This document shows, piece after piece, positions 52,484 through 62,955 of a stretch of DNA of 64,000 nucleotides. The stretch's first letter is position 1. Each line of letters starts with the position of its first letter. The notes beneath the pieces are model-generated. The model was not told the DNA's origin. It saw nothing but the letters and a program-made list of their open reading frames with translations, and did no database searches. Both the position numbers and the translations under genes were made by a program. The DNA is from G963668605 sp963668605. GTDB taxonomy: Bacteria > Acidobacteriota > Terriglobia > Bryobacterales > Bryobacteraceae. The stretch lies in assembly GCA_963668605.1 (NCBI GenBank), contig OY764903.1, positions 6,882,001 through 6,946,000 of the forward strand, in the 5' to 3' direction.

Positions 52484-53677
52484 ATGGTTTCTATGATGCG
52501 TTTTCGAGTTGTGCTTGCAGCGGTTCTGGCCGCGAGTTTGCTCACTTCTTGCGGCTTTAGGCGCAAGAAGTATGAGAACCCGATCACCAAGGACACGCAG
52601 CAGCCGGACAAGGTGCTGTACGACCGGGCGATCGCCGACATCGAGCGCAGCCGCTTTGAAGTGGCGCGCCTGACGCTGAACACGCTTATTAACACTTACG
52701 ACACCAGTGAATATCTGGCCAAGGCGAAACTCGCCATCGCCGATAGCTGGTTTCGCGAGGGTGGATCGCATGGCCTGGCCCAGGCAGAGGCCGAATACAA
52801 GGACTTCATCCTGTTCTATCCGACCATGGAAGAGTCGGCTGAAGCTCAGGAAAAGGTCTGCATGATCCATTACAACCAGATGGAGAAAGCCGACCGCGAT
52901 GCCAGCCATGCCGCACGCGCCGAAGACGAGTGCCGCCAACTGATCGTCCAGTTTCCCAACAGCAAGTTCGCGCCCCGCGCCCAGCAGCGCTTGCGCGAGA
53001 TTCAGGAAGTGATCGGCGAAGGCGAGTTCCGGATCGGCACGTTCTATCATTCCAAGGGTGCGCACCCTGCTTCGGCGAATCGCCTGCAAACGCTAGTCGA
53101 CCACTATCCGCTTTACAGCAAGGCGGATCAGGCGCTCTGGTCGATGGGCGACTCTTATTCGCAGATGGGCCCGCGCTTCCGCGACAAAACCGGCGCGGCG
53201 TATGCGCGTATCGTAAAAGACTATCCGCTCAGCCCGCTGGCCGAACAGGCGAAGCAGAAACTCAGCGAGATGGAAATGCCCGTGCCCGAGGCGGACCCGG
53301 TGGCCTACGCCCGCATGAAGTACGAGAAAGAGAACTACGAGAAGCCCGGAAAGATGAGCCATGTCTGGGGCGTTTTCTCGAAGAGCCCCGATGTCAGTTC
53401 AGCCGCGAAATCCGGCACGCCCGCAACGACGGCACTGCGCCCCGGAATTCCGGTCAGCGTGCCGACGCCGGCCGCTCTAGCCGCCGCCGGTGTCACAACC
53501 GACGTGACGGCATCCACCATCACCGACAGCAGCGCCCTCGACAGCAAGCCGGACGCGCGGACGCCCGCTGCGGCGGACGCGAAGCCAGCCGCGGGTGATG
53601 GAACAGCCGCTGCCGACGACAAGAAACCGGTTGCGGAAAAGCCAGCCAATTCCAAGCAGAAAAAGAAGAAGAAGTGA
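52484..53677 (+). CDS. bamD: Outer-membrane assembly lipoprotein BamD
   Basis: A 397-residue lipoprotein of the BAM complex, which inserts beta-barrels such as the TonB receptors of this window. Start ATG at 52484 with GGAAAG 5-10 bases upstream. The lipobox is LLTSC with lipidated C23. TPR-like helices cover about 42-270 (ALVxxD..., YDRAIADIERSRFEVARLTL, EYKDFILFYPTMEESAEAQE, ECRQLIVQFPNSKFAPRAQQ). After about residue 285 there is a long Ala/Pro/Thr-rich, unstructured tail ending in five Lys, absent from the 245-residue E. coli protein. The response regulator gene overlaps the stop (GTGA). Confidence 0.88.
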   Translation: MVSMMRFRVVLAAVLAASLLTSCGFRRKKYENPITKDTQQPDKVLYDRAIADIERSRFEVARLTLNTLINTYDTSEYLAKAKLAIADSWFREGGSHGLAQAEAEYKDFILFYPTMEESAEAQEKVCMIHYNQMEKADRDASHAARAEDECRQLIVQFPNSKFAPRAQQRLREIQEVIGEGEFRIGTFYHSKGAHPASANRLQTLVDHYPLYSKADQALWSMGDSYSQMGPRFRDKTGAAYARIVKDYPLSPLAEQAKQKLSEMEMPVPEADPVAYARMKYEKENYEKPGKMSHVWGVFSKSPDVSSAAKSGTPATTALRPGIPVSVPTPAALAAAGVTTDVTASTITDSSALDSKPDARTPAAADAKPAAGDGTAAADDKKPVAEKPANSKQKKKKK

Positions 53678-54330
53678 AGCACCGGATTCTGCTGGCCGAC
53701 GACAGTCCGCACGCCCAGCGGATGGGCGAGCGAATCCTCCGCGAAGAGGGCTTTGAGGTGGTCTCTGTCACCGACGGCGAGACCGCCTTGGTCCGGCTTC
53801 AGGACTTCCGTCCGGACCTCGTGATTGCGGATGTGTCCCTGCCTCGCAAGACTGGCTATGATGTATGTCGTAATGTAAAGGGTCACCAGAATTACAAATT
53901 TACAAAAGTAGTTCTTACAGCCGGCCTACTCGAGCCTTTCAGTCATGAAGAGGCGCGCAACGCTGGTTCCGACGGCATCTTGCGCAAGCCTTTTGAGGCT
54001 TCGATCATGCTCGAAACCGTGCAGACTCTGATCGAAGCGGCGGAATTTGCGCGGAAGTTGTTTCCGCGAGAACCCGAACCGGACTCCGTTGAGGATATTG
54101 AAGATCTGCTCCCACAACCCGAGCCGGTGGTGGTGCAGGAGAGAGCCCCGGAACCTGAACCGGAGCCCGTTGCTGTCGCTCTTCCCGCTCAAATACCTAC
54201 AATAATAGAGATAGACCCAAGCTTGGTTCGGGCGGCCGTGACGCTGGCGCTTGAATCGGCGCTGCCGACACTGATCGACGAAGCGACCGCGCACATCCTC
54301 CAGTCCCTGAACAAGCCGTTAGTCCAATAA
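53674..54330 (+). CDS. Response regulator with receiver and C-terminal helical segment
   Basis: A 218-residue single-receiver protein starting with GTG that overlaps the bamD stop. The receiver domain (1-122) has LADDSPHAQRM acidic pair, phospho-acceptor D53 (LVIADVSLPRKTG), Thr of VVLTAG and Lys of LRKPFEAS. A Glu/Pro-rich linker (PEPDSVEDIEDLLPQPEPVV) leads to a helical end (PSLVRAAVTLALESALPTLI) that resembles interaction tails seen in deltaproteobacterial and acidobacterial regulators. No DNA-binding or output enzyme is present. No kinase is nearby; the coupling to bamD suggests an envelope-related role, which is only context. Confidence 0.85.
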   Translation: MKHRILLADDSPHAQRMGERILREEGFEVVSVTDGETALVRLQDFRPDLVIADVSLPRKTGYDVCRNVKGHQNYKFTKVVLTAGLLEPFSHEEARNAGSDGILRKPFEASIMLETVQTLIEAAEFARKLFPREPEPDSVEDIEDLLPQPEPVVVQERAPEPEPEPVAVALPAQIPTIIEIDPSLVRAAVTLALESALPTLIDEATAHILQSLNKPLVQ

Positions 54331-54350
54331 ACCACTGAGCGAATTATTCC

Positions 54351-54851
54351 ATGCCTGACAACAGTTTTGACATCGTTTCCGAAGTCGAGATGCCGGAGGT
54401 GGTCAACGCCATCCAGCAGGCTTCAAAGGAACTTCAGACTCGCTATGACCTGAAGGACTCCAAATCCACAATTGAGCTGCAGGAGAAGGACAAGAAGATT
54501 CTTCTCTCGAGCCAGGATGAATTCAAACTCAAAGCGGTGACGGAAATCCTGGAGCTGAAGTTGGCTAAGCGGAAGGTGCCGCTCAAGGCGCTAATTTTCG
54601 GGACCATCACGCCGGCGGCCTCGAACCGCGTCAGGCAGGAGATCACGCTGCAGCAGGGCATCCCCATCGAGAAGGCGCGCGACATCGTCAAGAAAATCAA
54701 AGACAGCAAGCAGAAAGTGCAGGCTTCGATTCAGGGCGAGTTGGTGCGGGTGAGCGGCAAGGACCGGGACACGCTCCAGAACGTGATGCAGATGCTGCGC
54801 GGCAGTGATTTCGGAATCGACATGCAGTTCACGAACTACCGTTCGAACTGA
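54351..54851 (+). CDS. YajQ-family nucleotide-binding protein
   Basis: A 166-residue member of the YajQ/UPF0234 family, with the full set of conserved segments: NSFDIVSEVEMPEVVNAIQQ, LQTRYDLKDSK, LSSQDEFKLKAV, RQEITLQQGIPIEKARDIVK, KKIKDSKQKVQASIQGELVR and SDFGIDMQFTNYR. Length is standard. Xanthomonas and Pseudomonas homologues bind cyclic di-GMP and affect gene expression; older work reports nucleic-acid binding. It lies 20 bases after the response regulator and 21 before the hydrolase, in the same direction. Confidence 0.93.
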   Translation: MPDNSFDIVSEVEMPEVVNAIQQASKELQTRYDLKDSKSTIELQEKDKKILLSSQDEFKLKAVTEILELKLAKRKVPLKALIFGTITPAASNRVRQEITLQQGIPIEKARDIVKKIKDSKQKVQASIQGELVRVSGKDRDTLQNVMQMLRGSDFGIDMQFTNYRSN

Positions 54852-54872
54852 GGAACTCGGCGCGCGAAATCC

Positions 54873-55505
54873 ATGCCGCGGCGGATTGAATCCCACATGC
54901 TGGCGGGTCCGGCCGGACGGCTGGAGGCCCTGCTGGAGGAGCCCGAAAACGCTGCGCCTCTAGAAGCGGCCTTGGTTTGCCATCCACATCCGCAACACGG
55001 CGGGACGATGCACAACAAGGTGGTCTACCGGCTCGCCCGTGGATTGCGCAGGAACGGCATCGTTGTCTTGCGGTTCAACTACCGGGGCGTCAATCTCAGC
55101 GAAGGAGCGTATGGGCATGGCGACGGCGAACTGGAAGATGCTCGTGCAGCGCTTGCCTGGCTCCGCGCACGCTATCCGGACCTGCCGGTCACTCTGGCTG
55201 GTTTTTCGTTTGGGGCGAGGGTTGTGTTGCGCTTGGCGTGCGAATCCGCCGGCATTTCCCGCGTCATCGCCGCTGGTTTTCCAGCCGTCTATCGCGACGG
55301 GTTGGATCTCTCCCACTGCATGACGCCAAAGGTGTTCCTTCACAGCACGAACGATCAGTTTGGAAGCGTGGAAGAGATTACCCAATATGTGCGGATGGCG
55401 CAGCAGCCCGCAAAACTACAACTAGTAGAATCAGGAGACCATTTTTTTGCGGGAGCGTTGGACGGGCTGGAGGCGGCGGTCTTTGATCTGGGCTTGACGA
55501 CCTAG
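54873..55505 (+). CDS. Alpha/beta hydrolase
   Basis: A 210-residue cytoplasmic hydrolase of the small dienelactone-hydrolase-like group. It has LVCHPHPQHGGTMHNKVV (the HPHP motif), FNYRGVNLSEG, the nucleophile elbow GFSFGA with S112, a probable catalytic Asp in STNDQFGS and His in SGDHFFAG. Close relatives are annotated only as alpha/beta hydrolases, and the substrate is unknown. Its stop overlaps the convergent response regulator gene by 4 bases. Confidence 0.88.
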   Translation: MPRRIESHMLAGPAGRLEALLEEPENAAPLEAALVCHPHPQHGGTMHNKVVYRLARGLRRNGIVVLRFNYRGVNLSEGAYGHGDGELEDARAALAWLRARYPDLPVTLAGFSFGARVVLRLACESAGISRVIAAGFPAVYRDGLDLSHCMTPKVFLHSTNDQFGSVEEITQYVRMAQQPAKLQLVESGDHFFAGALDGLEAAVFDLGLTT

Positions 55506-55906
55506 ACGCAGGCGTGTTTCAGTCCCCGTGTTACTATTCTAGTAGCACGTTCGCTGATCAGATCTGCAACTCTTGTTAGCAGTTCGGGCACGTCTTCGGG
55601 TGCGATCAGCATCCGCAAACGGTCGATGGGATCGCGGGCGTGGCCGGACCTGGAGCTTGTGAACAGCGAGGCGGCCGGCTCATATTCCATCATCTTTGCG
55701 TGTGCAAGGACTTTCAGGCCAGCGTCGGGCGACTCCATCTGTAGGTCGCTCAAAACCAGTTCATACTGATCGAGATCCATCTTTCCCACGGCTTCAGCCG
55801 CCGATGCCGCTGAATCGACTCTGTACCCGCTTGCTTCCAGCACAGTTTGCAGCGTCAATCGTGTGGTCGGATCGTCATCCACGAGGAGTACCCTCGCGAG
55901 CGACAT
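55502..55906 (-). CDS. Stand-alone response regulator
   Basis: About 134 residues from the ATG at 55906, which begins the receiver fold (MSLARVLLVDDDPTTRLTLQ); a 30-codon in-frame extension upstream looks non-native. Acidic pair DDD at 10-12, phospho-acceptor D54 (LVLSDLQMES), Thr/Ser of SLFTSS. The usual KP motif is replaced: MLIAPEDVPEL stands where LxKPF is expected, so the conserved Lys is missing. After it only a short helical tail follows, with no output domain. No kinase lies beside it. Confidence 0.75.
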   Translation of the reverse strand: MSLARVLLVDDDPTTRLTLQTVLEASGYRVDSAASAAEAVGKMDLDQYELVLSDLQMESPDAGLKVLAHAKMMEYEPAASLFTSSRSGHARDPIDRLRMLIAPEDVPELLTRVADLISERATRIVTRGLKHACV

Positions 55907-56067
55907 ACTACCGACCCGGTTGGCGGGGTCTCTCATCTGCCATGGATCTCTTCTCTCGCGTAACACTCTAGCACTAGTGTAACCGAAAGACTGCAAAAGT
56001 GACCCTCGTATTTCAGTGGAAATTGCGTTCGAATCGAATCTTGTAGTTTTATTTTAATAGTAGAATG

Positions 56068-57384
56068 CTAGGCCGCACTACCAAAAACCCGCTCGAAGAT
56101 CGCATCGATGTTTTTTAACTGTCTTTCCAATGAGAAGCTTGCAGCGATTTGAGCCGGTGAGAGAACGGCGCTGACGGCCGCGTCGGCCTCGATGGCTGCG
56201 CGGAAATCGCCTTCCTGTTCCCACTCGGTCATGGCGTGAGTCTGGACCAATTTGTAAGCCTGTTCACGAAGCATACCTGCGGCCGCCAGGTCGAGTAACA
56301 CCTGTCCGGAGAAGATCAAACCGTTTGTCGAATTGAGATTTCGGAGCATGCGCTCGGGGTGCACCCGCATGCCCCGTACGAGCCAGAGGGTTTTCTCTAG
56401 CAGATAGTCAGTAAGCGTCGTCGAGTCGGGCAGAATCACACGCTCCACCGACGAGTGGGAGATATCGCGCTCGTGCCACAGGGCGATATCCTCGAACGCC
56501 GCCTGGACATTGCCGCGCACGACGCGTGCGAGCCCGCAAATCTGCTCACAGACGATCGGGTTGCGCTTGTGCGGCATCGCCGAACTGCCCTTCTGGCCGG
56601 AGGCGAAAGGCTCTTCCACCTCGCGGACTTCGGTGCGTTGCAGGTGGCGCACTTCCAAGGCGATCTTTTCGAGAGTGGCCGTTACGAGGCCAAGCACAGC
56701 GGCATAATGCGCGTGCCGGTCGCGCGAGATGACCTGAGAAGCGATGGGCGCCGCGCGCAGGCCAAGTTTTTCGCAGATGCGCTCCTCGGCGGCGGGACCT
56801 ATGTGGGCGAATACCCCCACCGCGCCGGAGATCTTGCCGACGCGCATCTCTTCCGAGACGGTGCGGACACGCTCCAGATTCCGCAGCATCTCGTCATACC
56901 AGAGTGCGATCTTCCAGCCGAAGGTGATCGGCTCGGCGTGGACGCCGTGCGTGCGTCCCATCTGCACGGTGTGCCGGAACTCGAAGGCGCGTTCCTTCAG
57001 GACGGCCAGCAGGGCCTCGATGCCGGCGACGATCCGGGCCGAAGCCTGCTTAATGAGCAGCGCCTGCGCGGTATCGACGACATCATTGGAGGTCATTCCG
57101 AAGTGGAACCAGCGCGAAGCTTCGGCGTGTCCGGCGGCGGCCATGCTCTCGGCGACCGCAGTGGTAAAGGCGATCACGTCATGGCGGGTTGTCTTTTCAA
57201 TCTCGAGGATTCGCTCGGCTGTGCAGGCGGCGTGCGTGCGCAACAGGGCAGCGGCGTCCGCGGGCACTTCGCCGAACTCGGCCAGGGCCTCGGAAGCGGC
57301 GAGTTCCACCTCAAGCCACTGCTGATACTTGTTCTCGTCGCTCCAGATCCGGCCCATCTCCGGGCGTGTATATCTTGCAATCAT
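56068..57384 (-). CDS. purB: Adenylosuccinate lyase
   Basis: A 438-residue enzyme of the fumarase/aspartase superfamily. It splits adenylosuccinate to AMP and SAICAR to AICAR, both releasing fumarate, in purine synthesis. Motifs: MGRIWSDENKYQQWLEVE near the start, TRHDVIAFT, HFGMTSNDVVDTAQAL, QMGRTHGVHAEPITFG (catalytic His) and the signature SSAMPHKRNPI with the catalytic Ser on its flexible loop. Length is normal. The MBL hydrolase gene follows 12 bases from its start on the same strand upstream; the purine genes purS and glmS are 3.5 kb away. Confidence 0.96.
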   Translation of the reverse strand: MIARYTRPEMGRIWSDENKYQQWLEVELAASEALAEFGEVPADAAALLRTHAACTAERILEIEKTTRHDVIAFTTAVAESMAAAGHAEASRWFHFGMTSNDVVDTAQALLIKQASARIVAGIEALLAVLKERAFEFRHTVQMGRTHGVHAEPITFGWKIALWYDEMLRNLERVRTVSEEMRVGKISGAVGVFAHIGPAAEERICEKLGLRAAPIASQVISRDRHAHYAAVLGLVTATLEKIALEVRHLQRTEVREVEEPFASGQKGSSAMPHKRNPIVCEQICGLARVVRGNVQAAFEDIALWHERDISHSSVERVILPDSTTLTDYLLEKTLWLVRGMRVHPERMLRNLNSTNGLIFSGQVLLDLAAAGMLREQAYKLVQTHAMTEWEQEGDFRAAIEADAAVSAVLSPAQIAASFSLERQLKNIDAIFERVFGSAA

Positions 57385-57395
57385 AATATTCCCAA

Positions 57396-58196
57396 TCAGT
57401 ATTGAAAAACTTCCGTCTGTTTGCCGGGGTCCGCCACGACCAGGCGGGCGCGATGGCCGCGGCGCTCCAGCGCCTGTGAGGCGATCAGGCGCACTAGATC
57501 GGGGTAGTTGTTATTCGGACTCAAGTGGCCCAGCACGAGGGTCGACGTGACCGAGTCGAGATCGGCGCCGATGAAATCGGAGACGACGTCATTCGAGAGA
57601 TGCCCTTTGCGGCTCATCACGCGCTGCTTCACGGACCAGGGGTACGGGCCGGCTTTGAGCATCTCGAGATCGTGGTTCGATTCGAAAACGAGCAGATCGC
57701 TGCCGCGCACATGAAATTTGATCGAGTCGGGGATGTAGCCGAGGTCGGTGACCACGCCGACTTTGATGCCTTCCACGCGGAAGCAATAGCCGACCGGGTC
57801 GGCGGCGTCATGCGGGATGGTGAAGCTGTCGATGTCGAACTCTCCGATGCGCAGGCTCGCGCCGGCCTGAAAAGTCTCGATGTGCGGCTTGGCGGTCTGC
57901 CAGTCAATGGTAGGCGCCGTGAGCGTCGTCAGGTGAATCGCCGCGCGGCAATCCTTATGGCGGACCAGAGGAAGCAGACCAGCGATATGATCGCTATGCT
58001 CGTGCGTGATCAGCACGGCGTCGAGATTGGCGGGATCTTCACCGATGGCGCTGAGGCGTTCATGCAAAGCACGCCGGCTCAAACCCGCGTCGATCAGGAT
58101 GCGTGTCCGCTCCGTTCCAATGAACGTGGAGTTTCCTGAACTGCTGCTGGCGAGAACGCAGATTTTTACGATGCCGGCCTCCCTCGAACTTCCCAT
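57396..58196 (-). CDS. MBL-fold hydrolase, YycJ/WalJ-like
   Basis: A 266-residue cytoplasmic metallo-beta-lactamase-fold protein. It has KICVLASSSSGNSTFI and ILIDAGLSRRALHERL, typical of the YycJ/WalJ group of putative 5'-exonucleases, then ITHEHSDHIAGL (HxHxDH), IPHDAADPVGY, GVVTDLGY and LGHLSPNNNYPDL. The ATG at 58196 gives nine residues before the fold; a GGGAGG lies closer to codon 10, which is not a normal start codon. Its stop is 12 bases upstream of the purB start, so the two form an operon. The 77-bp repeats lie directly upstream. Confidence 0.85.
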   Translation of the reverse strand: MGSSREAGIVKICVLASSSSGNSTFIGTERTRILIDAGLSRRALHERLSAIGEDPANLDAVLITHEHSDHIAGLLPLVRHKDCRAAIHLTTLTAPTIDWQTAKPHIETFQAGASLRIGEFDIDSFTIPHDAADPVGYCFRVEGIKVGVVTDLGYIPDSIKFHVRGSDLLVFESNHDLEMLKAGPYPWSVKQRVMSRKGHLSNDVVSDFIGADLDSVTSTLVLGHLSPNNNYPDLVRLIASQALERRGHRARLVVADPGKQTEVFQY

Positions 58197-58216
58197 TATA
58201 ACGGGCCGGGCCGGCG

Positions 58217-58447
58217 GTGCCGTGGGCGTCAGCGCCTCCGGTCACTGTCGTTCCCGGCACCGTTTGAGTTTCCGATCGTCGATCCGTCCAGTGGTGTCGT
58301 TGGCGCCAGCGCCTCCGGTCACTATCGTTCCCGGCACCGTTTGGGATTCCGATCCCCGATCCGTCCAGTGGTGTCGTTGGCGCCAGCGCCTCCGGTCACT
58401 GTCGTTCCCGGCACCGTTTGGGATTCCGATCGTCGATGCATCCAACA
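58217..58447. repeat. Three tandem 77-bp repeats
   Basis: Three head-to-tail copies: 58217-58293, 58294-58370 and 58371-58447. Each begins GTG[T/C]CGT[T/G]GGCG, contains CAGCGCCTCCGGTCACT and CGTTCCCGGCACCGTTTG, and the first two end CCGTCCAGTG; the third degenerates over its last bases. Copies differ at only a few sites. A unit of 77 is not a multiple of three, so this is not a protein repeat. GGCGC-type inverted pieces could fold into hairpins. It fills the gap between the TonB receptor stop and the MBL gene start. Confidence 0.85.
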
Positions 58448-58479
58448 GTGCCGGGAGCGGCGAGCGACCGGAGGCGTAT

Positions 58480-60747
58480 CTAAAACTCCAGCATGATGCC
58501 GCCGGAGGGCAAAATCGGGAAGACGCGTTCGATGGAAAGCGATGCCCTGCCGGTGCGCGTATCGGCGCCGTTATAGCTGGTGAAACGCGGGTTGTGGTGG
58601 TTGGTTGCGTTGATCAGTTCGCCGTAGAGCGTCAGTTTCCAGTGGTCGAAGACGAAAGACTTATTGATGCGCAGGTCGAGCCGCTGATAGTCGCCCAGGC
58701 GCACATCGTTGCGCGTAGCGGTGAGAAAATATACCCCCTCGCCCTGCTCGCGGAAGAAACCCGGCAAGGGTGTGCCGCTGCCATACGCCCATTTTCCGCT
58801 GAGGTTTACGCTCGGACGGATTCGATAGCTCAGATAGACGTTGACGGTATGGCGTTGATCCTCGACGCTCCAGTACTCCGTGTGTTCGACGCCGTCGCGA
58901 TTACGAGTGTAGCCCAGCGTGTAGGAGATCCAGCCGGAGAGCCGGTTCGCGCTGCGGCTCTGCGCGAGAATCTGCACGCCGCGCGAATAGCCGCGCACCG
59001 AGTTCTCATAGAGCGGATTGGCCGGGCCGGAGACGAAGCGTCCGTTGATCCAACGCGGGTCGAGCAGAGGGCGCGCGAGCGAGTCGCGGTTCTCGCGCTG
59101 CCAGGCCTCCATGCGAATGCGTGCGAAGCGGCTTACGCGCTGGTCGATGCTGGCCACATAGTGATTGGCGCGTTCGGGGAGCAGGCGCGTTCCGCCTGCC
59201 GTAGAGCCGATCAATTGCATGTCGGGATACTGAACATACTGGCCCCAGCCGAGCTGTAATTGCGTGGTAGAAGTCAGGCCAAAACCCGCGGCGGCGTGGG
59301 CCGAGAGCGGCGTTGGTGCGGCCAGGTCGTGGCGGTCCCAGCGGAAGCCCGCCGATAGCCGCACACGATTGTGCAGCGCGCTCCAGGACTGCTGCGCGTA
59401 TCCGCCCTGGCGCAAGGCCGTGCCCCGGTAGCGGTCGCGGACGCGCACGCTGTCGCTGTTGAGGATGTAGCTGCTCTCGAATCCCTCGCTGCGCAGGCGG
59501 CGTGCGGACCAACCCGCTTCGAGAGCGTTGCGGCCCGTCCAATACCATGTGGCGTTGGCGTTTCCGACCCATTCGCCGTAAGTGCCCGCGCCGAGCGGAC
59601 GACTATCGCGATTGAGGTTGTCGAAACGTTCGCGCATCCAGGCGCCGGCCGCCTGGAAGAGCAGCCTGGCATTCGGGACGTAACGCCATCCGGCGCGGGC
59701 GAGCGTGATGTGATAGTTGCCCCAGACCAGCGAGTTGACGCCGAGACGGTCGATCTTATCGGAGTGGTCGTAGCCGGTGCGCGCGTCGCTGGCCTGCAGC
59801 GAAAGCGTCTGGCGCGCAGTGAGATCGTAGGTCAGTTTGCCCTGGCCGTCGATGTATCCAAATGCCTGTGCTGGGTCGTCCGTGAGGCGTCGTGCAATGT
59901 ACTGCGCGTAGCTCTTGCGGGCGCTCGCCATCCAGGAGCCGCGCTTCGAGCGGGTGAGCGGCCCTTCGGCGAGTACATTCACCTGTGCGACGCTTGCGGC
60001 CGCTCGTATCGAGGGTTTCGTGCGACTGCCCTCGCGGGTGTGCATGTCGAGCGCGCTGCCGCTGCGGTCGGCGTAGAGCGAGGGGAAGGCGACGGGCAGC
60101 AGCGAGATGTTTTCGATGGAGTCGCCGTTGAGGATGGACGCGGAACCGCCGTCGCGGATTCCCTGCACCGTGTGGAACGGCGAGTGCAGCAGGATGTCGT
60201 CAAGATAGATGCCGATGTTGGAGAACGGCGCGCCGTAGACCGTGAACTGGCTGTAGTAGTCGTTGTTCGAGATCACGCCGGGAAGGCTTTGCACCGCGCG
60301 CACGGGATCGTCGATAAGCACGGTGCCAAGATTTTTGATCTCAGTGGCGGAGAGGGTCAACTCGGAGGCGCTGGCGGACTGCACGAGTTCGAAGGGGTCG
60401 GCTTTCACGTCGACGGAATCTGTGCGGCGGAAGGTGTCCGAGCTCAGGACGATTTGAAACTCCTTATTCTCACCGGTGTTAAGCGTGAACTCGCGCGTTA
60501 GCAAGCGGTAGCCGACGGTCTCAACGTGCAGCGTGTAGCCGCCGGGTTCCACGGAGGTGAAGGAAAAGCGGCCGTCGCGGCCCGTCGTGGTTTTATGCGC
60601 CGTGCCAGTGAGTTGGACGCGCACGCGCGCCAGGGTTTCGCCGCCACGCGCGTCCACCACAACGCCTTCGACATCCGCGCCGGACAGGCCGGAAGCGCAT
60701 ACTATAGCGGCGAAGAGCGCGAGCGAATTCAGGAGCCGCTTGTCCAT
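58480..60747 (-). CDS. TonB-dependent receptor with regulatory-like domain
   Basis: A 755-residue outer-membrane receptor, shorter than the Oar-type ones. Signal peptide is MDKRLLNSLALFAAIVCASG, cleaved near LSGAD. A carboxypeptidase-regulatory-like domain spans about 25-105 (VEGVVVDARGGETLARVRVQ, FTSVEPGGYTLHVETVGYRL). The plug has DDPVRAVQSLPGVISNNDYY and APFSNIGIYLDDILLHSPFH. The barrel follows and ends PSGGIMLEF with terminal Phe. It lies away from the glycan island, among housekeeping genes, and could import a different ligand such as a metal chelate. It is divergent from purS. Confidence 0.88.
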   Translation of the reverse strand: MDKRLLNSLALFAAIVCASGLSGADVEGVVVDARGGETLARVRVQLTGTAHKTTTGRDGRFSFTSVEPGGYTLHVETVGYRLLTREFTLNTGENKEFQIVLSSDTFRRTDSVDVKADPFELVQSASASELTLSATEIKNLGTVLIDDPVRAVQSLPGVISNNDYYSQFTVYGAPFSNIGIYLDDILLHSPFHTVQGIRDGGSASILNGDSIENISLLPVAFPSLYADRSGSALDMHTREGSRTKPSIRAAASVAQVNVLAEGPLTRSKRGSWMASARKSYAQYIARRLTDDPAQAFGYIDGQGKLTYDLTARQTLSLQASDARTGYDHSDKIDRLGVNSLVWGNYHITLARAGWRYVPNARLLFQAAGAWMRERFDNLNRDSRPLGAGTYGEWVGNANATWYWTGRNALEAGWSARRLRSEGFESSYILNSDSVRVRDRYRGTALRQGGYAQQSWSALHNRVRLSAGFRWDRHDLAAPTPLSAHAAAGFGLTSTTQLQLGWGQYVQYPDMQLIGSTAGGTRLLPERANHYVASIDQRVSRFARIRMEAWQRENRDSLARPLLDPRWINGRFVSGPANPLYENSVRGYSRGVQILAQSRSANRLSGWISYTLGYTRNRDGVEHTEYWSVEDQRHTVNVYLSYRIRPSVNLSGKWAYGSGTPLPGFFREQGEGVYFLTATRNDVRLGDYQRLDLRINKSFVFDHWKLTLYGELINATNHHNPRFTSYNGADTRTGRASLSIERVFPILPSGGIMLEF

Positions 60748-60787
60748 TTCCAGTACCAGTCTCTCTGTCCGGATGAACTATAACAGA

Positions 60788-60815
60788 TTGTCCCGGGCAG
60801 TTCTTCCATTACAAT
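60788..60815 (+). promoter_or_regulatory. Candidate sigma-70 promoter of purS
   Basis: TTGTCC (60788-60793), a 16-base spacer and TACAAT (60810-60815). The start of transcription would be near 60822, only a few bases before the ATG at 60826, and no ribosome-binding purine run precedes that ATG, so the message would be nearly leaderless. Confidence 0.45.
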
Positions 60816-60825
60816 AAAAATATCC

Positions 60826-61071
60826 ATGAGAGCACGAGTATTTGTTTCCTTAAAGCCAACCGTCCTCGATCCGCAGGGCAAGACGATCCGCGCCGCTTTA
60901 TCTAGTCTTGGCCACGCTGGGATTACGGATATCCGCCAAGGCAAGTTTTTCGACATTCAGCTGGCGGATGGGCTCGACCACGAAGCTGTCGCACGTGAGA
61001 TCGAACAGGTTGCCCACGACGTGTTGGCCAACCCGGTGATCGAGGAGTACCGGGTCGAGATCCTGGACTGA
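60826..61071 (+). CDS. purS: Phosphoribosylformylglycinamidine synthase, PurS subunit
   Basis: An 81-residue protein with the whole PurS pattern: MRARVFVSLKPTVLDPQGKT, ALSSLGHAGITDIRQGKFFD and VAHDVLANPVIEEYRVEI. PurS is the small subunit of the three-part enzyme with PurL and PurQ, and helps pass ammonia between them at the fourth step of purine synthesis. PurQ and PurL are not in the window. glmS follows 30 bases downstream; both gene products depend on glutamine-derived nitrogen. Confidence 0.95.
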   Translation: MRARVFVSLKPTVLDPQGKTIRAALSSLGHAGITDIRQGKFFDIQLADGLDHEAVAREIEQVAHDVLANPVIEEYRVEILD

Positions 61072-61101
61072 TACAAATCTCACAAAATCGGAGGATAGGG
61101 C

Positions 61102-62951
<1,850 letters not shown>

Positions 62952-62955
<4 letters not shown>

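Noticed and set aside
58217..58447. CRISPR array
   Set aside because: The 77-bp units are directly adjacent with no unique spacers, only three copies exist, and no cas gene is nearby.
61072..61101. Possible glmS ribozyme before glmS
   Set aside because: Only 30 bases separate purS from glmS, far too short for the ribozyme core.
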